Assembly (NCBI RefSeq): GCF_006337105.1
Contig: NZ_CP040871.1
Coordinates: 2,560,501 to 2,624,500, forward strand
Direction: 5' to 3'
Length of the DNA stretch: 64,000 nt
Source of the DNA: Thermomonas aquatica
GTDB lineage: Bacteria; Pseudomonadota; Gammaproteobacteria; Xanthomonadales; Xanthomonadaceae
The notes beneath the pieces were generated by a model. It did no database searches. It was not told the origin of the DNA and saw nothing but the letters and a program-made list of their open reading frames with translations. The position numbers and the translations under genes are program-made. Of this stretch, positions 38,035-48,568 are shown one piece after another (position 1 is the first letter of the stretch; each line of letters opens with the position of its first letter).

Positions 38035-39528
38035 TCAGGCCGCGGCGGCCTGCTCCACGCGCGGGCCTTCCAGCAGGGCGCGCTTGACCATCGCCACCAC
38101 CAGCTTCAGCTCGTCCTCGCTCACCGCGAAGTGCGGGGTGAAGCGCAGCGAGTTCTCGCCGCCGTGGATCACGCCGATGCCCTGTTCGCGCATCCATTCC
38201 TCGGTGGAGCCGGTGCCGTAGCCCTTGTAGCCGGCGGCCAGCTCGCAGGAGAACAGCAGGCCGGTGCCCTGCACCTTGGTGATGCGGCCGTCGGTCTCGG
38301 CCTTCAGCGCTTCCAGCAGTGCCAGCACCTGCTTGCCGCGCTGCTGGATGTTGCTGCGCAGTGCCGGCGTGATCGCACCGAGCACCGCGCAGGCCACGTC
38401 CAGCGCGCGCGGGTTGGCGGTCATGGTGTTGCCGTACAGGCCGCGCTTGTAGATCGCGGCGGTGGCTTCGGTGACGGCGAGCACCGACAGCGGGTACTGG
38501 CCGGCGTTGAGCGCCTTGGAATAGGTTTCCATGTCCGGCGCCTCGGCCTGTTCGAAGCCGGGGTAGTCGACGATCGACAGGTAGCCGGTGGCGCGCAGGC
38601 CGGCCTGGATCGAATCGACCAGCAGCAGGCTGCCGTGGCCGCGGGTCAGCTCGCGCGCCAGGTTGTAGTACTCGACCGGCACGCTGCGGCCCGGGTCGCC
38701 TTCGCCCATCACCGGTTCCAGGAACATCGCCTCGATGAACCAGCCGTTGGCGTCGGCATCGGCGAAGGCCTTGCGCAGCGCGGCGGTGTCGTACGGCGCG
38801 ACCGCGATCACCGAATCCTCGCCGCGGAAGCTGGCCAGGTGCTCGACGTAGGCCTTGCGGCTGGAATCCGAATACAACGCCGGGCGCTCGGTGCGGCCGT
38901 GGAAGGCGCCCTTCACGACGACGCGCTTGATCGCCTTGCCGGCGTGGCGCGCGCCCGGGTCGGTCAGGGTCTTGGCATTGGCATCGACGATGCGCGCCGC
39001 CAGCGAGACCGATTCCGAACCCGAGTTCAGGCACAGGAAGGCGGCGTAGGGGCAGCCGCCGCGGGTCTGGCCGATTTCCTTGCGCATCGCATTGGCGAAG
39101 CGCAGCTGCGAGACGTGCGGGGTCATGATGTTGGCCATCGCCTGCGGCTTGGCCATCGCCTCGATCACCGCGGCCGGCGCATGGCCCAGGCCGAGCATGC
39201 CGTAGCCGCCGGTGTCGTACACCACCGCGCCCTTCAGGGTCACGATCCACGGGCCGCGCGCGGTCAGCGCCACGTACGGGTTGGCGTTGTCCTGCGAATA
39301 GAAATTGACGAAGCCGGACTGGACCTGCGCGCGCTGCGCGTCTTCATCCAGGTCCAGCAGTTCCGGGAAGTCGGCGCGCACCAGCGCGTACTCGGCGGCG
39401 GCGGCATGGATGGCGTCGGCCAGCTGCGGGTCGCGGGCGGCGAAGGCGAGCACGCTGGCATCGTCCAGGCCGGTGGTGCGGGTCTTGCCGTGGGCGCGCA
39501 GCGGGGCGAGGGTATCGAGCAGGGTCAT
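38035..39528 (-). CDS. Class III PLP-dependent aminotransferase
   Basis: A 497-residue fold-type I aminotransferase. GGYGMLGLGHAPAAVIEAMA is the N-terminal family block, FLNSGSESVSLAARI (with Cys before it) the phosphate-binding region, SIQAGLRATG the Asp-loop equivalent and YSKALNAGQYP the PLP-lysine segment. AGGAGG five bases before ATG fixes the start. Candidate substrates are omega-amino acids or lysine, as in Lat-like enzymes, but this is not certain. Divergent from an Lrp regulator that probably controls it. Confidence 0.85.
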   Translation of the reverse strand: MTLLDTLAPLRAHGKTRTTGLDDASVLAFAARDPQLADAIHAAAAEYALVRADFPELLDLDEDAQRAQVQSGFVNFYSQDNANPYVALTARGPWIVTLKGAVVYDTGGYGMLGLGHAPAAVIEAMAKPQAMANIMTPHVSQLRFANAMRKEIGQTRGGCPYAAFLCLNSGSESVSLAARIVDANAKTLTDPGARHAGKAIKRVVVKGAFHGRTERPALYSDSSRKAYVEHLASFRGEDSVIAVAPYDTAALRKAFADADANGWFIEAMFLEPVMGEGDPGRSVPVEYYNLARELTRGHGSLLLVDSIQAGLRATGYLSIVDYPGFEQAEAPDMETYSKALNAGQYPLSVLAVTEATAAIYKRGLYGNTMTANPRALDVACAVLGAITPALRSNIQQRGKQVLALLEALKAETDGRITKVQGTGLLFSCELAAGYKGYGTGSTEEWMREQGIGVIHGGENSLRFTPHFAVSEDELKLVVAMVKRALLEGPRVEQAAAA

Positions 39529-39640
39529 GGCGGCCTCCTGGGTGCGGGCACAAATGCGGAAACGAGCATTATCGCCGTTCCCCTGCCATTCGATAGGGAT
39601 GATCCGGCCGAATAACGGGGCAATCCGGGCGAATCGACGC

Positions 39641-39646
39641 TACAAT
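39641..39646 (+). promoter_or_regulatory. -10 box of the Lrp-type regulator (near-leaderless)
   Basis: TACAAT ends eight bases before the regulator ATG, with no Shine-Dalgarno site between. The transcript would start at or beside the start codon. Confidence 0.45.
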
Positions 39647-39654
39647 CCGTCGAT

Positions 39655-40086
39655 ATGCGCATAACCCCGGCCGACGAACAGCTCCTGTCCCTGCTCCGCG
39701 AGGACGCCCGCGCCTCCACCGCGGACATCGCCCGCAAGCTGGGCCTGTCGCGCACCACGGTGCAGAACCGGATCGCCCGGCTGGAGGCGCAGGGCGTGAT
39801 CCGCGGCTATACCGTGCGGGTCGACGACGAGTACGAGCGCAGCCGGATCCGCGCGCACATCCTGATCACCCTGCGGCCGAAGCAGATGCCGACCGTCGCC
39901 CGTGCGCTGCAGGCGATGCCGGAAGTGCGCGTGCTGTATTCGATCAGCGGCGGCCACGATCTGATCGCGCTGGCGGTCACCGCCGGCGTCGGCGAGATGG
40001 ACGTGCTGACCGATGCGATCGGCGCGATCGACGGGGTGGAGCGCACCACTACCTCGATCATCCTCTCGACCAAGTTCGAGCGTTGA
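39655..40086 (+). CDS. Lrp/AsnC family transcriptional regulator
   Basis: A 143-residue regulator. The helix-turn-helix spans residues 5-55 (STADIARKLGLSRTTVQNRI), followed by the RAM ligand-binding domain with VRVLYSISGGHDLIALA. Sits divergently 126 bases from the aminotransferase gene, the usual arrangement for a feedforward activator that senses the amino acid substrate. Confidence 0.92.
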   Translation: MRITPADEQLLSLLREDARASTADIARKLGLSRTTVQNRIARLEAQGVIRGYTVRVDDEYERSRIRAHILITLRPKQMPTVARALQAMPEVRVLYSISGGHDLIALAVTAGVGEMDVLTDAIGAIDGVERTTTSIILSTKFER

Positions 40087-40096
40087 TGCGGGCCGC

Positions 40097-40102
40097 TACA
40101 AT
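40097..40102 (+). promoter_or_regulatory. -10 box of the queA-tgt-yajC-sec run
   Basis: TACAAT about 28 bases before the queA TTG, right after the regulator stop. No good -35 element is visible. Confidence 0.4.
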
Positions 40103-40129
40103 GCGCGCCCCGCTTGTGTTTCGTTGCCC

Positions 40130-42455
<2,326 letters not shown>

Positions 42456-42479
42456 AAGGCCGGATCCCGGCCTACATGG

Positions 42480-42485
42480 CATAAT
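42480..42485 (+). promoter_or_regulatory. Possible -10 box of yajC-secDF
   Basis: CATAAT lies 51 bases before the yajC ATG, just after the tgt stop. An internal promoter for the sec genes is plausible; no -35 stands out. Confidence 0.35.
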
Positions 42486-42535
42486 TCCCGGCTGGCCATG
42501 GCCAGCCCATCGCTCCTGCACCCACGGATTCCCGA

Positions 42536-42880
42536 ATGAACCCGCTCGATTTCCTGATTCCCGTCGCCCATGCCCAGGCCGCCGGCGCCGCGCCCGCCGC
42601 CCCCAGCATGATGTCGACCCTGCTGTTCCCGATCATCCTGATCGCGATCATGTACTTCCTGATGATCCGTCCGCAGATGAAGCGGCAGAAGGAGCACCGC
42701 GCCATGCTCGACAAGCTGTCCAAGGGCGACGAGGTGATCACCAACGGCGGCATCGCCGGCACCGTGACCGAGATCGGCGAGAACTTCATCACCGTCGAGA
42801 TCGCCAATGGCGTGCAGGTGCGCATCCAGAAGGGCGCCATCGCGAATGTTCTGCCCAAGGGCACGCTGAAAGCGGCCTGA
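42536..42880 (+). CDS. yajC: Sec translocon accessory protein YajC
   Basis: A 114-residue protein with one transmembrane helix (about residues 24-44, ending FLMIRPQMKRQKEH) and the cytoplasmic LSKGDEVITNGGIAGTV domain. Partner of SecDF. Order tgt-yajC-secD-secF is conserved in gamma-proteobacteria. Confidence 0.95.
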   Translation: MNPLDFLIPVAHAQAAGAAPAAPSMMSTLLFPIILIAIMYFLMIRPQMKRQKEHRAMLDKLSKGDEVITNGGIAGTVTEIGENFITVEIANGVQVRIQKGAIANVLPKGTLKAA

Positions 42881-42934
42881 TCCTTCCCGTTTGCTTGAAG
42901 CGCCGGCCCCGCGGGCCGTGCGCGGGGTTCCGCA

Positions 42935-44809
42935 ATGCTCGAATACGCCCGCTGGAAATACTTCGTCATCCTGCTCGTCCTGGCCTTGAGCGTCCTGTAC
43001 GCCGTGCCGAACGTGTTCCCGCAGGATCCCGCCGTGCAGGTCACCGCCAATCGCGGCTCCAAGGTGGACGCCGTCCTGCAGCAGCGGGTCGAGGCCGCGC
43101 TGAAGAAGGCTTCGGTGCCGTTCAAGGCGAGCAGCATCGAGAAGGACGGCAACCTGCTGGTGCGCACCGGCAGCGACGACGACCAGACCCGCGCGTCCGA
43201 CGCGATCCGCGCCGAGCTCGGCAGCGGTTACGTGGTCGCGCTCAACCAGGCCTCCACCGTGCCCGGCTGGATGCGGGCGCTGGGCGCGAAGTCGATGTCG
43301 CTGGGCCTGGACCTGCGCGGCGGCGTGTACTTCCTGATGCAGGTCGACCGCCAGGCGGCGCTCGCCAAGCGCTTCGAGAGCACCGCCGAGGACATCCGCG
43401 GCCTGCTGCGCGACAACCACATCCGCTACACCTCGGTGGAACCGGCCGCGGGCAATACCGTGGTGGCCAGGCTCGGCGCCGGCCAGGACAACGCCAAGGC
43501 GCGCCAGCTGATCGGCCGCAGCATGCCGACCTACCAGGTCGACGCGGTCGGCGAAACGGTCACCGTGCGCATCCCGCAGGCGGAACTGGACAAGATCCTG
43601 ACCGAAGCGGTGCAGCAGAACATCGGCACCCTCAGCAACCGCATCAACGAACTGGGCGTGGCCGAGCCGATCATCCAGCGCCAGGGCCCCGACCAGGTGG
43701 CGGTGCAGTTGCCGGGCGTGCAGGACACCGCCCAGGCCAAGCGCATCCTCGGCGCCACCGCGACCCTCGAGTACCACGGCGTTTCCGAGGAAGGCAACGC
43801 GGTCGACGTCGCCAGCGGCGCGGTCGCGCCGCCGGCGGATGCGCGCCTGTACCTGCAGAACCGCAACGGGCCGGACGGCAAGCCGCTGCCGATCCTGCTG
43901 AAGAAGCGCGTCATCTTCTCCGGCGACCAGCTGCAGAGCGCCAGCGCGTTCTTCGATTCGCAGACCGGCTCGCCTGCGGTGAGCATGACCCTGAACGCGA
44001 TCGGCGGCCAGCGCAACTTCGAGTATTCCAGCGAGCACGTCGGCAAGCCGATGGCGGCGGTCTACATCGAGCGCGTGCCCGAGGTGCGGATGGTCGACGG
44101 CAAGGAAGTGCGCAGCGTCCGCATCAACGAGCAGGTGATTTCGGTCGCCATCATCCAGAGCACGCTGGGCAAGCAGTTCCAGACCACCGGCCTGGACAGC
44201 ATGAAGGAAGCCTCCGACCTGGCCCTGCTGCTGCGCGCGGGCGCGCTGGCCGCGCCGATGGACTTCGTCGACGAACGCACCATCGGCCCGAGCCTGGGCC
44301 GCGAGAACATCGAGCGCGGCCTCAAGGCCGTGGCGTTCTCCTTCATCTTCGCGCTGGGCTTCTTCCTGGTCTATTACCGGATGTTCGGCCTGATCACCTG
44401 CCTGGCGCTGCTGATCAACCTGCTGATGGTGTTCGCGCTGATGTCGGTGCTGGGGGCGACCATGAGCCTGCCCGGCCTGGCCGGCATCGCGCTGACGGTG
44501 GGCATGTCGGTGGACGCCAACGTGCTGATCAACGAACGCATACGCGAGGAGCTGCGATTGGGGCTGCCGCCGCAGAAGGCCATTTCCGAAGGCTACGACC
44601 GCGCGTCCGGCACCATCCTCGACGCCAACGTCACCGCCTTCCTGGCCGGCCTGGCGATGGCGGCGTTCGGCACCGGCCCGCTGCGCGGCTTCGGCATCAC
44701 CACGATGCTCGGCATCGCCACTTCGGCCTATACGGCCGTGTCCGTGTCGCGCGGGATCGCCACCCTGATCTACGGCGGCAAGCGCAAGTTGAAGTCGATC
44801 GCGATCTGA
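42935..44809 (+). CDS. secD: Protein translocase subunit SecD
   Basis: A 624-residue inner membrane protein with six transmembrane helices. GLDLRGGVYFLMQVD opens the first periplasmic domain, DQVAVQLPGVQDTAQAKRIL lies in P1, and the proton-path helices with ALTVGMSVDANVLINERIRE are at the C-terminus. It uses proton motive force to pull exported proteins from SecYEG. Confidence 0.97.
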   Translation: MLEYARWKYFVILLVLALSVLYAVPNVFPQDPAVQVTANRGSKVDAVLQQRVEAALKKASVPFKASSIEKDGNLLVRTGSDDDQTRASDAIRAELGSGYVVALNQASTVPGWMRALGAKSMSLGLDLRGGVYFLMQVDRQAALAKRFESTAEDIRGLLRDNHIRYTSVEPAAGNTVVARLGAGQDNAKARQLIGRSMPTYQVDAVGETVTVRIPQAELDKILTEAVQQNIGTLSNRINELGVAEPIIQRQGPDQVAVQLPGVQDTAQAKRILGATATLEYHGVSEEGNAVDVASGAVAPPADARLYLQNRNGPDGKPLPILLKKRVIFSGDQLQSASAFFDSQTGSPAVSMTLNAIGGQRNFEYSSEHVGKPMAAVYIERVPEVRMVDGKEVRSVRINEQVISVAIIQSTLGKQFQTTGLDSMKEASDLALLLRAGALAAPMDFVDERTIGPSLGRENIERGLKAVAFSFIFALGFFLVYYRMFGLITCLALLINLLMVFALMSVLGATMSLPGLAGIALTVGMSVDANVLINERIREELRLGLPPQKAISEGYDRASGTILDANVTAFLAGLAMAAFGTGPLRGFGITTMLGIATSAYTAVSVSRGIATLIYGGKRKLKSIAI

Positions 44810-44822
44810 GGAAACACGACCC

Positions 44823-45785
44823 ATGAAACCTTTCAATGTGTTCCCGTACGACAGCAACATCGACTTCATGCGCCTGCGCTGGATCTCGCTGTCGGTGGCC
44901 TTCCTGCTGATGGTGGTCGCGCTGGGTGCGATGGCCACCCGCGGCTTCAACTTCGCGCTGGACTTCACCGGCGGCATCGGCGTCGAACTTCGCTACGCGA
45001 AGGAACCGAACGTGGACAAGGTCCGCGAGCAACTCGACGCGGCGAACTTCCACGGCGCGCAGGTGCAGAACTTCGGCGCCGGCAACGACCTGCTGGTGCG
45101 CCTGCAGGCCGAGGGCCGGCAGGCCGGCGGCGCCGACCAGGCCGCCAGCATCGGCGACGCGGTGGCGAAGGCCGCCTCGCTCGAAGGCAACCCGGCGGAG
45201 AAGCGCAGCAGTTCGGTGATCAGCGCCCAGGTCGGCAAGGACCTCGCGTTGAAGGGCCTGTACGCCGTGCTGTTCGTGATCATCGGCTTCCTCGGCTACA
45301 TCTCGCTGCGGTTCGAGAAGAAGTTCGCGATGGCGGCGATCATCACCACCCTGCACGACGTGCTGATCTGCGCCGGCTGGTTCGCGCTCAGCGGGCACGA
45401 ATTCGACCTCAACGTGCTGGCCGGCATCCTGTCGGTGATGGGCTTCTCGATCAACGACACCATCGTGGTGTTCGACCGCGTCCGCGAGAACTTCCGCGGC
45501 ATGCGCGCCGACCCGGTGACCGTGCTCAACAAGTCGGTCAACCAGACCCTGTCGCGCACGGTGATCACCTCGTTCGTGGCGTTCCTGACGGTGGTGGCGC
45601 TGTACATCTACGGCGGCGACTCGCTGCGCGGGATGGCCGAATCGCAGATGATCGGCATCGTGATCGGCACGGTTTCCTCGATCTTCGTGGCCTGTCCGCT
45701 GCTGACCATGGGCATCCTCAAGGTCACCAAGCAGGACCTGATGCCGAAGGCGAAGGACGAGGCGGCGCTGGCGCGTCGCCCCTGA
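44823..45785 (+). CDS. secF: Protein translocase subunit SecF
   Basis: A 320-residue partner of SecD with six helices. FTGGIGVELRY follows the first helix, and SVMGFSINDTIVVFDRVREN is the family block near the conserved Asp/Arg pair. Starts 13 bases after secD. A terminator follows. Confidence 0.97.
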   Translation: MKPFNVFPYDSNIDFMRLRWISLSVAFLLMVVALGAMATRGFNFALDFTGGIGVELRYAKEPNVDKVREQLDAANFHGAQVQNFGAGNDLLVRLQAEGRQAGGADQAASIGDAVAKAASLEGNPAEKRSSSVISAQVGKDLALKGLYAVLFVIIGFLGYISLRFEKKFAMAAIITTLHDVLICAGWFALSGHEFDLNVLAGILSVMGFSINDTIVVFDRVRENFRGMRADPVTVLNKSVNQTLSRTVITSFVAFLTVVALYIYGGDSLRGMAESQMIGIVIGTVSSIFVACPLLTMGILKVTKQDLMPKAKDEAALARRP

Positions 45786-45804
45786 TTCCCGGAGCCGGCT
45801 CCGC

Positions 45805-45844
45805 GCCAACAAAAACCCGCGCATCGCGCGGGTTTTTTGTTGGC
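45805..45844. terminator. Bidirectional terminator after secF
   Basis: An 18-base left arm (45805-45822) pairs with 45826-45844 with one bulged T. The stem is GC-rich at its tip and flanked by A5 and T6 tracts, so it works for secF and the convergent suhB. Confidence 0.9.
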
Positions 45845-45860
45845 GGCCGTGGCGTGCGGT

Positions 45861-46679
45861 TTACTTGAAGACCGCGGCGTACCCCGATTGCACGATGCCC
45901 TTCTGCAGGGCGTCGCTGAGCTTGAGGTTGCCGGCGACCAGCTGGCGCCCGACCAGGCCCTTCGCGTCCAGCGGGCCGGTGGCGGCGCCGCGGAAATCGC
46001 AGACGCGGCCGCCGGCCTCGCGCACCAGCAACACGCCGGCGGCGATGTCCCAGGGCTTCACCCCGGCCTCGAAATAGCCGTCGGCGCGGCCGCAGGCCAC
46101 GTAGGCCAGGTCGAGCGCGGCGGAGCCGGTGCGGCGGATGTCCTCGGCGTCGCGCAGCAGTTCGCGGATGCACTCCAGCTGCGCAGGCGCGCGTTCGCGC
46201 TCGCGCAGCGGGAAGCCGGTGATGAGCATGGCGCCGGCCAGGTCCTTGCGCTCGGAGACGCGGATGCGCTTGTCGTTGAGCACCGCGCCGCTGCCGCGGC
46301 TGGCGGTGAACAGCTCGTTGCGCAGCGGGTCGAAGATCACCCCGTGCTGCACGTCGCCGCCCTCGACCAGGGCGATCGACACGCACCAGTGCGGGAAGCC
46401 GCGCAGGTAGTTGCTGGTGCCGTCCAGCGGGTCGATCACGAACACCGAATGGCCCTTGCCCATCATGCCGCTTTCCTCGCCGAGGATGGCGAAGTCCGGG
46501 TGGGCGCGGCGCAGTTCCTTGATCGCGGCCTTCTCCGCCTCTTCATCCATCTCGCTGGCGAAGTCCATGCGGTCCTTCTCGACCACGTTGATCGCGTCGA
46601 GCTTGTGCATGCCGCGCAGGAGCACGTTGCCGGCCGCGCGGGCCGCCTTGACCATGACATTGACCACGGGTTTCTGCAT
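45861..46679 (-). CDS. suhB: Inositol-1-monophosphatase
   Basis: A 272-residue Mg-dependent phosphatase with [14 protein letters not shown] (metal-binding DPxDGT) and [17 protein letters not shown] near the end. Besides inositol phosphate hydrolysis SuhB proteins help rRNA transcription antitermination. Start at MQKPVVN. Divergent from trmJ across 96 bases. Confidence 0.95.
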   Translation of the reverse strand: MQKPVVNVMVKAARAAGNVLLRGMHKLDAINVVEKDRMDFASEMDEEAEKAAIKELRRAHPDFAILGEESGMMGKGHSVFVIDPLDGTSNYLRGFPHWCVSIALVEGGDVQHGVIFDPLRNELFTASRGSGAVLNDKRIRVSERKDLAGAMLITGFPLRERERAPAQLECIRELLRDAEDIRRTGSAALDLAYVACGRADGYFEAGVKPWDIAAGVLLVREAGGRVCDFRGAATGPLDAKGLVGRQLVAGNLKLSDALQKGIVQSGYAAVFK

Positions 46680-46775
46680 GGCGGAGCGCCTCGAATCGAA
46701 GAGGGGAAGGGACGGCAGCGGCGGTAAAGAACGAACCCGGCGCGGGGGCCGGGGCGCGCAGTTTACCATTTGCGA

Positions 46776-47561
46776 ATGGAGACCCTGCTCGAAACCCCCG
46801 CCAGCAACATCCGCATCGTGCTGGTCGGCACCCAGCACCCCGGCAACATCGGTTCGGCGGCGCGGGCGATGAAGACCATGGGCCTGTCGCGGTTGGTGCT
46901 GGTGGCGCCGGAAAAGGCACCCGACCGCGATACCCAGGCGATGGCGGCCGGTGCCGACGACCTGGTCGAGGCCGCGCCGGTATTCGCCAGCCTCGCCGAG
47001 GCCGTGGCCGACTGCCGCTGGGTGCTGGGCGCCACCGCGCGCAACCGCCGCATCCAGCTGGAGCCGCTGCACCCGCGCGATGCGGCGCAGCGCGCCGTGC
47101 AGGCCACCGCCAGCGGGCCGGTGGCGCTGGTGTTCGGCCGCGAGCGCACCGGCCTGAGCAACGAGGAACTGCAGCTCTGCCATGCGGCGGTGCATATCCC
47201 GTCGGATCCGGAATTCAGTTCCTTGAACCTGGCCGCCGCGGTGCAGGTGCTGAGCTACGAGCTGCGCTGCGCGCTGCTGGGCGATGCCGGCGGGATCGGG
47301 CAGGACGCCGTGCGCACCGCGCCGCCCGGCGCAGGCGCGGCGTCGCACGCCGAGCTGGAAGGCTTGTTCGCGCAACTCGCGGAGACCCTCGACCAGATCG
47401 ATTTCCACAAGGGGCGCGCGCCGGAATCGGCGATGCGCAAGCTGCGCCGGCTGTACCTGCGCGCCAATCTCGACAGCGCCGACGTGCGCCTGCTGCGCGG
47501 GGTGCTGGCCGATGCGCAGCGCATGGCCCGGCTGGCCGGGCAGGCGGGTTCCGCCGGGTGA
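46776..47561 (+). CDS. trmJ: tRNA 2'-O-methyltransferase TrmJ (position 32)
   Basis: A 261-residue SPOUT methyltransferase: [35 protein letters not shown] and [14 protein letters not shown] form the trefoil knot and SAM site. The C-terminal extension is helical. A TTG two codons upstream could also start it. The stop overlaps the next gene by GTGA. Confidence 0.93.
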   Translation: METLLETPASNIRIVLVGTQHPGNIGSAARAMKTMGLSRLVLVAPEKAPDRDTQAMAAGADDLVEAAPVFASLAEAVADCRWVLGATARNRRIQLEPLHPRDAAQRAVQATASGPVALVFGRERTGLSNEELQLCHAAVHIPSDPEFSSLNLAAAVQVLSYELRCALLGDAGGIGQDAVRTAPPGAGAASHAELEGLFAQLAETLDQIDFHKGRAPESAMRKLRRLYLRANLDSADVRLLRGVLADAQRMARLAGQAGSAG

Positions 47562-48568
47562 AAAATCGGGTAGGCTCCGCACGGGGATCTGGGAAGCGCA
47601 TCACATTGTCCTTCTTCTCGACGCGAAGCCTGCGCTTGCTGCTGGCCTGCCTGTTCTGCCTGCCGATGGCCTGGGTGCCGTCCGCCCAGGCCCAGGACGC
47701 TGCGCCCGCGCAACCGCTCGACGACGACGCCAGCGTGCTGGTGCTCGGCCGGGTCAGCGACGATCCGAAATCCCACTACGACCAGCTCAAGCCGCTGCTC
47801 GACTACGTGGTGCCGCGCCTGGCCGGCGTCGGCATCCGCAGCGGCCGCATCCTGATGGCCAAGGACCTGCAGCAGATGACCAGCTACCTGCGCCGCGGCC
47901 AGGTCGACTGGATCAACGAGACCGCGGGCAACGCCGGCCTGCTCGAGCGCCGCGGCGTGGCCAAGGCCTTCCTGGTCACCGAGCGCGAGGGCGCGACCCG
48001 CTACCACAGCGTGTTCTTCGTCCGCCGGGACAGCCCGGTGCAGACGCTGGCGGATCTTGCCGGGCGCAGCGTGGCCTTCCAGAACCCGTATTCGACCAGC
48101 GCCTACTACCTGCCGGCCGCGCGCCTGCTCGATGAAGGCATGAAGCTGGAAGTGCTGCTGTCGCCGATGGACAAGCCGGTGCCGGGTGCGGTGGGCTACC
48201 TGTTCGCGCGCACCGAACTCAACATCACCACCTGGGTGCACAAGCGGCTGGTCGATGCCGGGGTGTTCAGCAACCTCGACTGGGCCAATCCGCAGCGGAT
48301 GCCGCCCTCGTTCGCGCAGGACTTCCGCATCATCGGGGCGACCGAGGACGTGCCGCGCGCGTTGATGCTGACCCGCAAGGGCATGGATCCGAAGGTCGAG
48401 GCCCGCCTGCGCGAAGTGCTGATGGAAGCCTCGACCGATCCCGATGCCGGCGAGGTGCTGCGCCGCTTCATCGGCACCTCGCGGTTCGTGCCGATCGCCG
48501 ACGAAGACCGGCGCGCGCTGGACAAGCTCGGCATCGGCGTGGCGCGCGTGCGCGCGGAGGTCGAGTGA
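47558..48568 (+). CDS. PhnD-like phosphate/phosphonate-type periplasmic binding protein
   Basis: A 336-residue protein with a long basic N-terminus and a signal sequence ending SAQAQ (about residue 46). [20 protein letters not shown] is the ligand-binding phosphonate/phosphite signature with the SxxSxY loop. [20 protein letters not shown] completes the second lobe. No ABC permease or ATPase is adjacent. Its GTG overlaps trmJ and its stop overlaps the GGDEF/EAL gene, so it may serve as an input sensor rather than a transporter. The start is uncertain; a TTG at 47606 would shorten the signal peptide. Confidence 0.8.
   Translation: MKNRVGSARGSGKRITLSFFSTRSLRLLLACLFCLPMAWVPSAQAQDAAPAQPLDDDASVLVLGRVSDDPKSHYDQLKPLLDYVVPRLAGVGIRSGRILMAKDLQQMTSYLRRGQVDWINETAGNAGLLERRGVAKAFLVTEREGATRYHSVFFVRRDSPVQTLADLAGRSVAFQNPYSTSAYYLPAARLLDEGMKLEVLLSPMDKPVPGAVGYLFARTELNITTWVHKRLVDAGVFSNLDWANPQRMPPSFAQDFRIIGATEDVPRALMLTRKGMDPKVEARLREVLMEASTDPDAGEVLRRFIGTSRFVPIADEDRRALDKLGIGVARVRAEVE

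Noticed and set aside
44240..44830. Frameshift between secD and secF
   Set aside because: SecD reaches its normal C-terminus and secF has its own ATG 13 bases later; they are separate genes as usual.
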